64,000 nt of DNA, taken from the NCBI RefSeq assembly GCF_947504145.1, contig NZ_CANNGQ010000004.1:496001-560000 (forward strand), read 5' to 3'. This stretch comes from an uncultured Microbulbifer sp. (GTDB taxonomy: Bacteria > Pseudomonadota > Gammaproteobacteria > Pseudomonadales > Cellvibrionaceae). Below are positions 39,919 to 48,248 of the stretch, in pieces; within the stretch, counting starts at the first letter, position 1; each line of letters starts with the position of its first letter. A program made the translations under genes and the position numbers. A model generated the notes under the pieces. The model did not search any database and was not told where the DNA came from. It saw only the letters and a list, made by a program, of their open reading frames with translations.

Positions 39919-41499
39919 TCAGCTGTTTACCAGGGGCAGCACTTCGCTCTCGGTTTGCTCGGCTTTACTCAGGTTCTCTCCCAGCACTCGCGCAATCCAT
40001 GCCGCGACACCGGCACCGATCAACAGCGCAGTCTGCATGCCGACCACCTGATGGAAACCGTTCTGCCACATTTCTGTCATGCGATCGCCGAACATAATCC
40101 AGTCGGCAAGTACCGTGGCGACAAACAGTGCGGCGGTGGCCCACAGGGTAAGCCGCAGGAAGTGGCGCTTGTGCGGCACCACGAAGGCGGCAATCACTGT
40201 CAGCGCCAGCAGTGCGCCGAAGCTGTATGCGAGCCAGTCGCCGCGGGCGGCGAGCCCCAGCGGCAGGATGCGCTCCAGCAGGAAGCCGCCGGCTGTTGCC
40301 AGCACCACACCTGCGCAGCCGCCGAGGGTAAGGTTGGCTACCAGGCGGAGACTGCGGGGGCTGACGTTTTTCTGTAGCGCCCGTTTATCCAACCACAGCA
40401 GGTTGCCCACCACGATCATGCCGGCGACGGCGAGACCAAGCAGCAAGTAGAGAATGCGCAGATCGACACCGGCAAAATTGCCGAAGTGCAGGGCCACCAC
40501 GGTATCCAGACCGCTGCGCACCGCATTTTTGTTTTCGCTGTCCAGTTGCCCGATCAGGCTGCCATCGCGTACCTGATAGTAGTGTTCCACCACCTGGGCA
40601 AAGCGGCTTTCGTCCGCAGCGTAAGTCTGCATCACCGCATTTTCATCGCCGTAATTGTAAAAGCGCATCATCATTACCGGCGCGCCGGTGCGTTCGCCGA
40701 GCGTGCGTGCGTAATCGTAGGCGGGTTGCATGTCCAGCGGATTGCCGGATGGTTTTTCGGTGACCATGGTGTAGCCGGCATCTTTCAGCATGGCGTTCTG
40801 GTCGCCCTCATACTGGAACACCGCGAACGCGATCTGGAACACCAGGGAAATATTGAAGATCACCCCGGTAATTGCGTACATCAATCCGAACGGTAGGCTC
40901 ATTACCCCGATCACGTTGTGCATATCGAGTTTTTTGTTGCGCTTGCTGTCGTTGCGATACAGGAAGAAGTTACCAATCAGTTTGCGCGCGTGAATGTAGA
41001 CCCCGGTAAACATCAGCACCAGGAAAATCAGCGTGACCACGCCCACCAGATACATGCCTCCGGGCAGGCGCAGGTCGTAGTGTAGGTGCAGCAGAAAATC
41101 GGCGAGATAAAAATCACCCGGTTGCGCCAGGGTTTCTCCGGTTTTCGGATTCACCAGCAACTGCGCGTATTCTTCCGGCCCGGTATACCCTTCCGCGGGT
41201 TTCAGGTCGATATAAATCTGGTGGTAGGGATGATGGTCGTCAGCCAGAACTACTGTGAGGTGCTCTTCGTTATTGAGCTCGTACTTTTCCAGCTTCTGCG
41301 CAACGATGTTTTCAATGGGAATATCCGGTGCGTCCTTGTCGATGGCGAAGTGCGGCACCTGCGCCCAGGCCTGGATCTCGTGGTGGAACAGCACCACCGA
41401 ACCGGCCCAGAACACGATAAACAGCGCGACGGAAATGATCACACCGAGCCAGCTGTGGGCTTCGATCAGATTTTTGACACCGGCGTTCTTGTCACTCAT
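39919..41499 (-). CDS. PepSY-associated transmembrane protein (iron-uptake linked)
   Basis: 526 residues from ATG 41499 (MSDKNAGVKNLIEAHSWLG); the frame runs on to 41661 but with no conserved content. PepSY_TM layout: a helix at about 15-40, a periplasmic PepSY domain, three further central helices (LVGVVTLIFLVLMFTGVYIHARKL; LDMHNVIGVMSLPFGLMYAITG; ...), and C-terminal helices. HSWLG and HNVIG contain the conserved His. Such proteins are often next to siderophore receptors and may act as inner-membrane ferric reductases; that function is inferred. Third gene of a Fur-type operon. Confidence 0.88.
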   Translation of the reverse strand: MSDKNAGVKNLIEAHSWLGVIISVALFIVFWAGSVVLFHHEIQAWAQVPHFAIDKDAPDIPIENIVAQKLEKYELNNEEHLTVVLADDHHPYHQIYIDLKPAEGYTGPEEYAQLLVNPKTGETLAQPGDFYLADFLLHLHYDLRLPGGMYLVGVVTLIFLVLMFTGVYIHARKLIGNFFLYRNDSKRNKKLDMHNVIGVMSLPFGLMYAITGVIFNISLVFQIAFAVFQYEGDQNAMLKDAGYTMVTEKPSGNPLDMQPAYDYARTLGERTGAPVMMMRFYNYGDENAVMQTYAADESRFAQVVEHYYQVRDGSLIGQLDSENKNAVRSGLDTVVALHFGNFAGVDLRILYLLLGLAVAGMIVVGNLLWLDKRALQKNVSPRSLRLVANLTLGGCAGVVLATAGGFLLERILPLGLAARGDWLAYSFGALLALTVIAAFVVPHKRHFLRLTLWATAALFVATVLADWIMFGDRMTEMWQNGFHQVVGMQTALLIGAGVAAWIARVLGENLSKAEQTESEVLPLVNS

Positions 41500-41537
41500 G
41501 GGTTGTGTATCTCTAAAAGGGTTCTCACGGCGGGCGG

Positions 41538-41792
41538 TCAGATGCCGGTGTACAGCACAACACCGTTCAGCGCGGCGGAAACCGCCAGCAGCTTGAGACA
41601 GTTCAGGCTGGCGCGCTTCACCGAGCTTTCGTAGTAGAAGTAGGTCATGGCGGCGGCCCACAACACAAAGGCCAGTAGAAGGCCGGTCAGCAGGCGCGTA
41701 TCCACAGCCATTGGCAGCAATTTCAGGTTCAGCACCAGGCTGGTGGAAACGAGCAGTCCGAGAAAAAATCCCGCGAGTGATTTAGGCCACAT
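41538..41792 (-). CDS. DUF3649 small membrane protein, iron-uptake operon
   Basis: 84 residues with two to three hydrophobic segments and FVLWAAAMTYFYYESS in the middle. It starts directly at the stop of the DUF3325 gene (TAA then ATG). DUF3649 and DUF3325 proteins commonly sit between a PepSY protein and a TonB receptor and are annotated as iron-uptake proteins; no biochemical role is known to me. Confidence 0.85.
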   Translation of the reverse strand: MWPKSLAGFFLGLLVSTSLVLNLKLLPMAVDTRLLTGLLLAFVLWAAAMTYFYYESSVKRASLNCLKLLAVSAALNGVVLYTGI

Positions 41793-42119
41793 TTATCCAG
41801 TCACCATGATGAGGGAAAAAAGAACCAGGCCCACAGAGCCCACCAGAACAGGTCGCCCGGCCAGATGTGCAGAAGCCAGCACCAGGCCGATCCAAAGACA
41901 CATCACCAGCGTCAGCACCAGCAATACTGCGGAAACCGCGGGGTAAACACCCGCCAGAAGCACACACGCCAGTACCTGGCTGCTGGCAAACAGGGCCCAG
42001 GCGGGTTTGCGCGGAACCGGGTTACCCAGCAGGCGCTGTCGCGCCGAGGCCAGATAGGTGATCAGGCAGCCACTAAAAATCAGTGTGGCGGCGAGAAGTT
42101 TGATCAGGGAGTCAGTCAT
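41793..42119 (-). CDS. DUF3325 membrane protein, iron-uptake operon
   Basis: 108 residues from ATG 42119 (MTDSLIKLLAATLIFSG), with AGGCAGCACC as weak ribosome binding site; the frame extends to 42248 across the Fur-box-like site and that part is rejected. Three or more membrane segments and SARQRLLGNPVPRKP between the first two, as in DUF3325. First gene of the operon controlled from the region 42120-42180. Confidence 0.85.
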   Translation of the reverse strand: MTDSLIKLLAATLIFSGCLITYLASARQRLLGNPVPRKPAWALFASSQVLACVLLAGVYPAVSAVLLVLTLVMCLWIGLVLASAHLAGRPVLVGSVGLVLFSLIMVTG

Positions 42120-42142
42120 GGTGCTGCCTGCAAATAAACTTT

Positions 42143-42161
42143 GCGAATCATTCTCATTCGA
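42143..42161. promoter_or_regulatory. Fur-box-like site in divergent iron promoters
   Basis: On the minus strand the site reads GAATGAGAATGATTCGC, two GAATGA hexamers followed by an inverted ATTC half, close to the Fur consensus of repeated GATAAT-type hexamers. It lies 24 bp before the DUF3325 start and about 200 bp before the divergent TonB receptor 2. Iron repression is inferred. Confidence 0.65.
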
Positions 42162-42357
42162 TTTATCAAATGATACCATTGTGCCGGTTTCTCCCCAACA
42201 ACTAGGCAGAAAAACTTTTAACTTCGGCGAAATGGCGATAAATCGCACAACCCAGCCAGCCCGAAGTTAAACACAACGTCAGTCCTCCAAGAATAATGTC
42301 CCCTGTTGTTGCGGTTTATTGGTTTCTGGTTCTAAGAAAATACGATTGGAGTTAATG

Positions 42358-44679
42358 ATGTCAGCAAGGAAATTTGTTCGTCACCCGCTGTGCCGCGCGG
42401 TGGCGTTGAGCGCCGCGTCCGGTGTTGTCTTTTCCGCTTCCTCGTTCGCCCAGAGCGACGCGCCGGAAACCGTCGGTCTCGAAGAGGTTTTGGTGGTGGG
42501 CCAGAAAACCGAGCGCTCACTGCAGGATACGGTCACCAGTGTAAAGGTGGTGACGGCAACGGATATCAAAGAGCAGAACATCAACGGCTTGTACGATGTT
42601 CTGGAGCGTACCCCTAACGTCACCAGCACCCCCGGCCGCGGCTTTACCATTCGCGGTATCGATGCGTTCAACGTGTCCGGCGGTGGCAACAGCTTCCTTA
42701 CCAGTGTGTATTCCGACGGCGCGGTACTGCCGTATCGCATGATTCAGAAAGGCGGTTTCTCCACCTGGGATGTACAGCAGGTGGAAGTTCTGCGCGGACC
42801 CCAGTCCACCTTGCAGGGGCGCAACGCGCTGGCCGGTGCTGTGGTGATGAATACTGTCGACCCGACCTACGACTGGACCTTCCGCGGCCGCCTCGGTGTG
42901 GGTGAAGAGGGCCGACAGGAATCCGCGGTCGCCTTCGGTGGCGCGATCATTGAAGACCAGCTGGCGTTCCGACTCGCCGCGGAAGACCGCAGCTTCGACG
43001 GCTATATCCCCAACATCACCCGCGGTGAAAACAGCAACTACGAAAATGATCAGACCCTGCGCCTGAAGTTGCTGTACGAGCCCGCCGCCCTGCCGGACCT
43101 GAGCGCCCTTCTCACCCTGACCACTGGCGAAACCGAGCAGGGGGTAAAATGGATCAACCCGTCGGAAGATCCGTTTGAAAACCAGCAGACCACCTTCAAC
43201 GACCCGACCTTCGAGTACACCGATACGGATATGGCGGTCCTGAAGCTGACCTACGAGCTGAACCCGCACTGGAGCATCACCTCCAGTACCGCCTACAGCG
43301 ATTCCAATTACGGCTATGAATGGGATGGCGATGCCTCCGAGGTCGCCGGTGCGACCCAGTACGATGATCGCGTCGATCAGACCCTGAGCCAGGAAGTGCT
43401 GTTCAATTTTGACTACGAGCGCGTTACCGGTGTGATTGGTGGTTATTACTCGGACCTCGAAGTGCGCGACGTCTACGAAGGCAACCGCCTGCTGTCGTTC
43501 CTCGAACTGGGGATTACCCCGGAAATCATTGCCGCGCAGTTCGGTGTACCGGTGGAGTCCGCCGCTGGACTCCTGTCTCTGTACGGCAACTTCAACCCGG
43601 CCCAGGTCAACAGTGACGGCTTTCTGGATCAGTACGTTGAGAGCGCGGCGATATTTGCCGACGTGACCTATTCTGTCACCGACCAGCTCGACCTGACTGC
43701 CGGTCTGCGCTATGACCGCGAGACCCAGGCCAACGAAGGCGAAGACCTGTTCACCATCGTCAACACTGACGCTATGCCGAACCCCGCCGACTTTGATCCA
43801 GTCACCGGTTTTTATGTAGATACCTTCAACAATTACATCCTCGGCTTTGCGGCTGCTGCGTCCGGCGTCGAACCCCGTGTCGAGCGCGAGTTTGAAGAAG
43901 TGCTGCCGAAAGTCGGTGCCACCTGGCACTGGACCCCGGATATGTCCACCAACTTTACCGTGCAAAAGGGTTACCGCTCCGGTGGGGTCGGCACCAACGT
44001 GGCGCGCGGCGAAACCTTTGTGTACGACGCCGAATACACCTGGAACTACGAACTGGCTTTCCGCTCCCTGTGGCTCGACGGCCGCCTGTTGGCCAACGCC
44101 AACCTGTACCAGGTGGATTGGCAAGACCAGCAGGTAGCCTCTCAGCTGAGCACCAACCAGTTTGACAGTGAAACCGTGAATAGCGGCGAATCCAGCGTGC
44201 GCGGTTTCGAGGTCGAGCTGGCCTATCAGATCACTCCGCAGTGGCAGGGCTTTGCCGGTGTTGGTATCAGTGATACCGAATTCACCGAGTTCGAAATCGT
44301 ACAGCCCGGCCAGACCTTCGACCTGTCCGGCCGCGCCTTCGCCGGCGCCCCGGACTCCACCGCCAACCTCGGCGTCACCTATCGCGGCGACCAGGGTATC
44401 GTGTTCAATGCCAACGCCAATTACCAGGGTGAGGCCCAGGCGGTGGTGAATCCCTATGTGCGAAACCTGCCGGAAGATGACCCCCGCTACGATCCGAAAA
44501 GCGATGCGCGTTGGGTTGTAAACCTGCGCGGCGGATATGAATGGGAAAACTTCGCCACCTACCTGACGGTGACCAACCTGTTCGATGAAGAATACATCGT
44601 GCAACCGGACGACGGCGGTTACTCCACCACCCTCGGCCAACCGCGTCTGGCCACTCTGCGTATGGAAGCGAATTTCTAA
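42358..44679 (+). CDS. TonB-dependent outer-membrane receptor 2 (probable iron/siderophore receptor)
   Basis: 773 residues. Two adjacent ATG codons at 42355 and 42358; GGAG at 42348-42351 favours the second. Signal peptide ends near SSFAQ. TonB-box-like EEVLVVGQK, plug with TPNVTSTPGRGFTIRGID, VEVLRGPQSTLQGRNALAGAVV (a canonical plug signature), then the barrel with the C-terminal YIVQPDDGGY...LRMEANF. Divergent from the Fur-type DUF3325-DUF3649-PepSY operon, so ferric-siderophore uptake is the likely role. A bidirectional terminator follows. Confidence 0.92.
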   Translation: MSARKFVRHPLCRAVALSAASGVVFSASSFAQSDAPETVGLEEVLVVGQKTERSLQDTVTSVKVVTATDIKEQNINGLYDVLERTPNVTSTPGRGFTIRGIDAFNVSGGGNSFLTSVYSDGAVLPYRMIQKGGFSTWDVQQVEVLRGPQSTLQGRNALAGAVVMNTVDPTYDWTFRGRLGVGEEGRQESAVAFGGAIIEDQLAFRLAAEDRSFDGYIPNITRGENSNYENDQTLRLKLLYEPAALPDLSALLTLTTGETEQGVKWINPSEDPFENQQTTFNDPTFEYTDTDMAVLKLTYELNPHWSITSSTAYSDSNYGYEWDGDASEVAGATQYDDRVDQTLSQEVLFNFDYERVTGVIGGYYSDLEVRDVYEGNRLLSFLELGITPEIIAAQFGVPVESAAGLLSLYGNFNPAQVNSDGFLDQYVESAAIFADVTYSVTDQLDLTAGLRYDRETQANEGEDLFTIVNTDAMPNPADFDPVTGFYVDTFNNYILGFAAAASGVEPRVEREFEEVLPKVGATWHWTPDMSTNFTVQKGYRSGGVGTNVARGETFVYDAEYTWNYELAFRSLWLDGRLLANANLYQVDWQDQQVASQLSTNQFDSETVNSGESSVRGFEVELAYQITPQWQGFAGVGISDTEFTEFEIVQPGQTFDLSGRAFAGAPDSTANLGVTYRGDQGIVFNANANYQGEAQAVVNPYVRNLPEDDPRYDPKSDARWVVNLRGGYEWENFATYLTVTNLFDEEYIVQPDDGGYSTTLGQPRLATLRMEANF

Positions 44680-44696
44680 CGCGGTTTCCCAAGACC

Positions 44697-44736
44697 AAAA
44701 AAAGCCCGGCAGGCGTAAACCTGCCGGGCTTTTTTG
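44697..44736. terminator. Bidirectional terminator between convergent genes
   Basis: Eleven-base stem AGCCCGGCAGG/CCTGCCGGGCT (44703-44713 with 44720-44730) flanked by A on the left and T on the right; serves TonB receptor 2 and the minus-strand barrel-protein gene. Confidence 0.94.
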
Positions 44737-44755
44737 TGGTTGGATCAGCAACGAT

Positions 44756-45328
44756 TCAGAACATGTACTGAAGAGTCACGTTGGCATAATCGAGGTCGGT
44801 GTCGAGCTCGTCGATTTCCGCTGCTGCGCCAATTTCATCGGTTTCAAACTGAACCTTGTAACGGCTGTACTCCAGGCGCAGATCCACATTCTGGGTCAGT
44901 GCCATTTTCGCGCCGGCGCCGTAGAAGAGTTCGTTGCCATTGGCATCGTCTCCTGCTCCCAATACGTTGTAGTTTGAGTCCCACCACATCTGCCCGGCGC
45001 GGGCGTAGAGACCGAAAGTTTCAGTGACGGGCAGCGTCAGGTTGACGCCGAGGGTATAGCCATCGGTTTTGGCGCTGGCGAAATCACCACCATATTTTCC
45101 GAAATCGATATAGCCGCCCTCGATACCGACAAATTTGTTCAGCTGGGCGCCGACCAGCAGTCTGCTGATGTCGTTTTCATCGTTAAACTCTTCTGCATCT
45201 CTCGCCTTCATGTAGCCATAAGAAGCACCGACATACAGCCCGCGGTCGTCGTTTGATGCCGCTTGTGCGGAGATTGCGCTGCCCAGTAACAGGCTGGTGA
45301 TAGCACTGATTGAAATGGATTTCTTCAT
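44756..45328 (-). CDS. Small outer-membrane beta-barrel protein
   Basis: 190 residues; signal peptide ending AQA/ASN, ribosome binding site GAGGAGTACGTC. Alternating hydrophobic strands (RGLYVGASYGYMKA, IEGGYIDFGKYG, YTLGVNLTLPV, FGLYARAGQMWW, VDLRLEYSRYKV) and a C-terminal Phe (VTLQYMF) match the eight-stranded OmpA/OmpX-like barrel family (OMP_b-brl). No peptidoglycan-binding domain. Role unknown; likely envelope structural or stress protein. Confidence 0.88.
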   Translation of the reverse strand: MKKSISISAITSLLLGSAISAQAASNDDRGLYVGASYGYMKARDAEEFNDENDISRLLVGAQLNKFVGIEGGYIDFGKYGGDFASAKTDGYTLGVNLTLPVTETFGLYARAGQMWWDSNYNVLGAGDDANGNELFYGAGAKMALTQNVDLRLEYSRYKVQFETDEIGAAAEIDELDTDLDYANVTLQYMF

Positions 45329-45626
45329 GACGTACTCCTCTGTTGTTTCTTACCGGCGACAAGGGCCGGCGAAACATCCTGTGTAAAAACCTGTGAGACG
45401 TTGTCCGATGTTTTCCTGACTGCGGAAATCATTGGCTATGCTCCCAAGACAGGAGTCTCGCGTATCGAGTTCAATCGGATGTGGCAGGGTTTGAAAAGCG
45501 CCGCGTTTCAGAAATTTTTTCAGGTTTTTTGCAACATTTGTTTTTTTATCCAGTACATAAATCTGTATCCGTTAAACGACCGTATGAATACCAAACAAGA
45601 GATGGTGAAAGTGGTGGAGGTGATGC

Positions 45627-46229
45627 GTGTTTAACCATTTTTTGCAATACCTGCGGATGTATCTGGTGACCGGCGCATCGCTGCTGATCGCCGGTTGCAC
45701 CGGCATACCCGAAGGTGTTGATCCGGTGGACAACTTTCAACTCGATCGTTACCTCGGCAAATGGTATGAAATCGCGCGCCTCGATCATTCCTTTGAGCGT
45801 GGTTTGAGCCGGGTGACGGCGGAATACACCCTGCGCGAGGACGGCGGGGTGAAAGTATTGAACCGGGGCTTTGAGGCGGAGAAAGCCGAGTGGCAGGACG
45901 CCGAGGGTAAGGCCTATTTTGTCGGCGCGCCCGATGTGGGCCACCTCAAGGTATCTTTCTTCGGGCCTTTTTACGGCTCCTACATCATCTTCGAGCTGGA
46001 CGACGATTACCGCTACTCAATGATTTCGGGCCCGGACAGGTCCTACCTGTGGCTGTTGTCGCGTACACCCACGGTGAGTGCGGCAGTGAAGGAGCGGTTT
46101 TTGAAGCGTGCCAGCGAACTGGGCTTCCCTACCGACCAGTTGATTTTCGTGGAGCAGTCCGCGCTCGATGGGGGTAGCGATGCGCGCAACAGTGGCCCGA
46201 GCCCAAGTGGTTCGAATGGTAGAGATTGA
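45627..46229 (+). CDS. blc: Lipocalin lipoprotein (Blc family)
   Basis: 200 residues. GTG 45627 is five bases after a GGAGGT ribosome binding site; ATG 45657 is a possible alternative. Lipobox IAGC with Cys24. Lipocalin signature GKWYEIARLDHSFERG at about 46-61, then beta-barrel strands and the VSFFGPFYGSYIIFELD and YLWLLSRTP elements of Blc. Blc binds lysophospholipids or fatty acids at the outer membrane. A Gly/Ser/Asn-rich tail of about 20 residues is unusual. The gene ends one base before the stop of the convergent LysR gene. Confidence 0.9.
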   Translation: MFNHFLQYLRMYLVTGASLLIAGCTGIPEGVDPVDNFQLDRYLGKWYEIARLDHSFERGLSRVTAEYTLREDGGVKVLNRGFEAEKAEWQDAEGKAYFVGAPDVGHLKVSFFGPFYGSYIIFELDDDYRYSMISGPDRSYLWLLSRTPTVSAAVKERFLKRASELGFPTDQLIFVEQSALDGGSDARNSGPSPSGSNGRD

Positions 46230-47168
46230 TCACGCCGGAACGGTTTTGGGGGTCACAAGCCTTTCGAGTTGCTCTCGGGTAGATGCGGCCTGGTGACAGA
46301 GCCATTGGACGAAAACCTGCACGGGTTTTCTGCCGCTGGATTGCGGGCGAAGCTGAAGGTGGTAGCCGTAATGGCTCCAGCGACCTTTTTCCGCGGCAAA
46401 GGGCAGCTCGATCTTGCCGGATTCCATTTCGTCGATCAGTAAGCTGACGCCGCCGAGCAGAACGCCCGCGTGGGAATGCACCCCTTGCAGTCCATGAGTA
46501 AGCCGACTGTAGCGCACCCCCCGCTCGGCACCGCTGCTGCGGCCGCCAAACTGCTTTACCCACCCCGGCCAATTCAGCAACTTGGGGTCTCCACTGGCTT
46601 CCAGCAGATGCAGCAGCGGGAAGCCATCCAGTTTTTCCGATTCGGCGATGTGCTGAATGCGCGCCTTATTTTCCGGTGAGATCAGCGGCAGCTGGTATTC
46701 CCTGAACAGCAGTGTATCTGCCTCACCCTCACAGAATTCCACAGTGAGGTCAGGCTCATTGAGGCCGCTCGGGTCACTTGGCGGGTTGCCGGCGACAAAC
46801 AATTCGATTTCCGGGTGTTGCTGTGTGAAATATTGTATCCGGGGCCGCAGCCAGAGGTCCTGCCAATCCGCGTTGCCGGCCACGGTCACCCGGTTGGAAT
46901 GGGGAATGCGCAGGGTCTCCGCGGCCTGCTGCAAACAGGCAAACCCCTGTGCCAGCTGCGCCTCGGCCTCCCGTAATTCACTCGATGCAACCAGGCCACT
47001 GCTATCGCGAGTTAGCAGCGGGCGGCCGATATATTCCTCCAGGGTGCGGATGCGCTGGCCGACCGCCGCCGCGGAGATATTCAGTTCCCGCGCGGCCTTT
47101 TTCAGGGAGCCGCAGCGAATTGCCGCTTCCAGGGCTTGCAGGCTGTTGAGGTGAGATAGTCGCGTCAT
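46230..47168 (-). CDS. LysR-family transcriptional regulator
   Basis: 312 residues. N-terminal HTH LNSLQALEAAIRCGSLKKAARELNISAAAVGQRIRTLEEYIGRPL, recognisable as LysR/GcvA type, followed by a substrate-binding domain. No helix-turn-helix defect. Divergent from a DUF4242 protein gene (134-bp gap), which is its likely target together with itself. Effector unknown. Confidence 0.9.
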   Translation of the reverse strand: MTRLSHLNSLQALEAAIRCGSLKKAARELNISAAAVGQRIRTLEEYIGRPLLTRDSSGLVASSELREAEAQLAQGFACLQQAAETLRIPHSNRVTVAGNADWQDLWLRPRIQYFTQQHPEIELFVAGNPPSDPSGLNEPDLTVEFCEGEADTLLFREYQLPLISPENKARIQHIAESEKLDGFPLLHLLEASGDPKLLNWPGWVKQFGGRSSGAERGVRYSRLTHGLQGVHSHAGVLLGGVSLLIDEMESGKIELPFAAEKGRWSHYGYHLQLRPQSSGRKPVQVFVQWLCHQAASTREQLERLVTPKTVPA

Positions 47169-47302
47169 GGAAAAACAATAAAGAAAATCTTTAGAGGGGT
47201 AAAGATTTTACCGCTTGTGGGATGCACGGCGGAGTTCAACAATAAACCTGCAGCTGCACTTTGAAACGGTCAAAACCCCTCAACCAGTTCAACAGGTGAA
47301 AC

Positions 47303-47578
47303 ATGAAAAAATTCATTATCGAACGCGAAATCCCCGGCATTGGTGCCATGTCGTTAACCGAATTGTGCGGCGCAGCGCGGGCTTCCAACGGTGCGCTGGC
47401 GCAACTGGCCCCGCGCATCCAGTGGCAGCACAGCTATGTGGCGGGTGATAAAACCTTTTGCATTTATCTGGCGGATGATGAGTCGGTTATCCGCGATCAC
47501 GCGGAATTGAGTGGCATCCCCGTTTCCACCATTACCGAAGTGAGCCAGGTGATCGATCCCACCACCGCGAACAACTGA
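47303..47578 (+). CDS. DUF4242 (SCO4226-like) small protein
   Basis: 91 residues, ATG 47303 after CAACAGGTGAAAC. Sequence pattern KFIIEREIPGIGAMSLTEL, WQHSYVAGDKTFCIYLADD and IRDHAELSGIPVSTITEV is that of DUF4242, ferredoxin-like-fold proteins, some of which bind nickel. The role here is unknown; divergence from a LysR gene suggests inducible expression. Confidence 0.8.
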   Translation: MKKFIIEREIPGIGAMSLTELCGAARASNGALAQLAPRIQWQHSYVAGDKTFCIYLADDESVIRDHAELSGIPVSTITEVSQVIDPTTANN

Positions 47579-47756
47579 GCCCCAATGGTCGGTGCGGGCT
47601 GGCGCAAGGCGTCAATTACTCAGACTCACCGGGGGCCCGCCCGACGAACAGTTTCCTAACAAATTTCCCATAGAGGTTATCCGCGTCCTCACCATGCGTC
47701 CCAAACAGCGTTTCCTATACTGCCTGTAGCTGATGGATTTATAGGCGGGAGGCGCC

Positions 47757-48245
47757 GTGGGCTCGAGAAATTACAGTGGCGGTCGGCGCCGGTTTCTGCG
47801 TACACAGCTGGTGCTGGGAGGTGGGCTGGCGGTATGCCCGGTGGCGCTGCTACACGCGACACCGGAGCAGGTAAAGGACGCGGAGCAGCGCCTCGGCAAG
47901 TTCTTCAGTGTCTCCCAGAAACTCCTGAGCCCCCTCCCCCTGAACACCCGGTTAGACGAACGGGTAGCGATACGCCTGTTGGCGGCTCTCAATAGCGAGT
48001 ATCCAAGTTTCCCGCAGCAGCTGGACCTGTTCCCGGACAACCCAGGCCCTGGGGAAATGGACTCGCCAGTGGCGTTGCTCATTGTGTCTGCCTGGTATCT
48101 CGGTGTGGTCGGCAAGCAACTGGTGACCTATGAGCGCGCGCTGATGTACCGGTTGACCGCCGATGTGCTGGTGCCGCGATCCTATTGCGATGGCAAGCCT
48201 GGCGCCTGGGCCAGCGCGCCAAAACCGAACCTTGGGAGGGTGTAA
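47757..48245 (+). CDS. GMC-type sugar/polyol dehydrogenase, small (Tat-exported) subunit
   Basis: 162 residues, GTG 47757 with GGGAGG upstream. Twin-arginine signal GGRRRFLRTQLVLGGGLA at the N-terminus, then a small helical domain (YPSFPQQLDLFPDN, SAWYLGVVGKQLVTYERALMYRL) ending near YCDGKPGAWASAPKP. This is the gamma subunit pattern of FAD-dependent glucose, sorbitol and fructose dehydrogenases, which carries the folded large subunit through the Tat pore. First gene of a three-gene operon. Confidence 0.88.
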   Translation: MGSRNYSGGRRRFLRTQLVLGGGLAVCPVALLHATPEQVKDAEQRLGKFFSVSQKLLSPLPLNTRLDERVAIRLLAALNSEYPSFPQQLDLFPDNPGPGEMDSPVALLIVSAWYLGVVGKQLVTYERALMYRLTADVLVPRSYCDGKPGAWASAPKPNLGRV

Positions 48246-48248
48246 CCG

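Noticed and set aside
45401..45634. Small open frame upstream of the lipocalin gene
   Set aside because: No ribosome binding site, no hydrophobic or domain pattern, and it overlaps the likely lipocalin leader.
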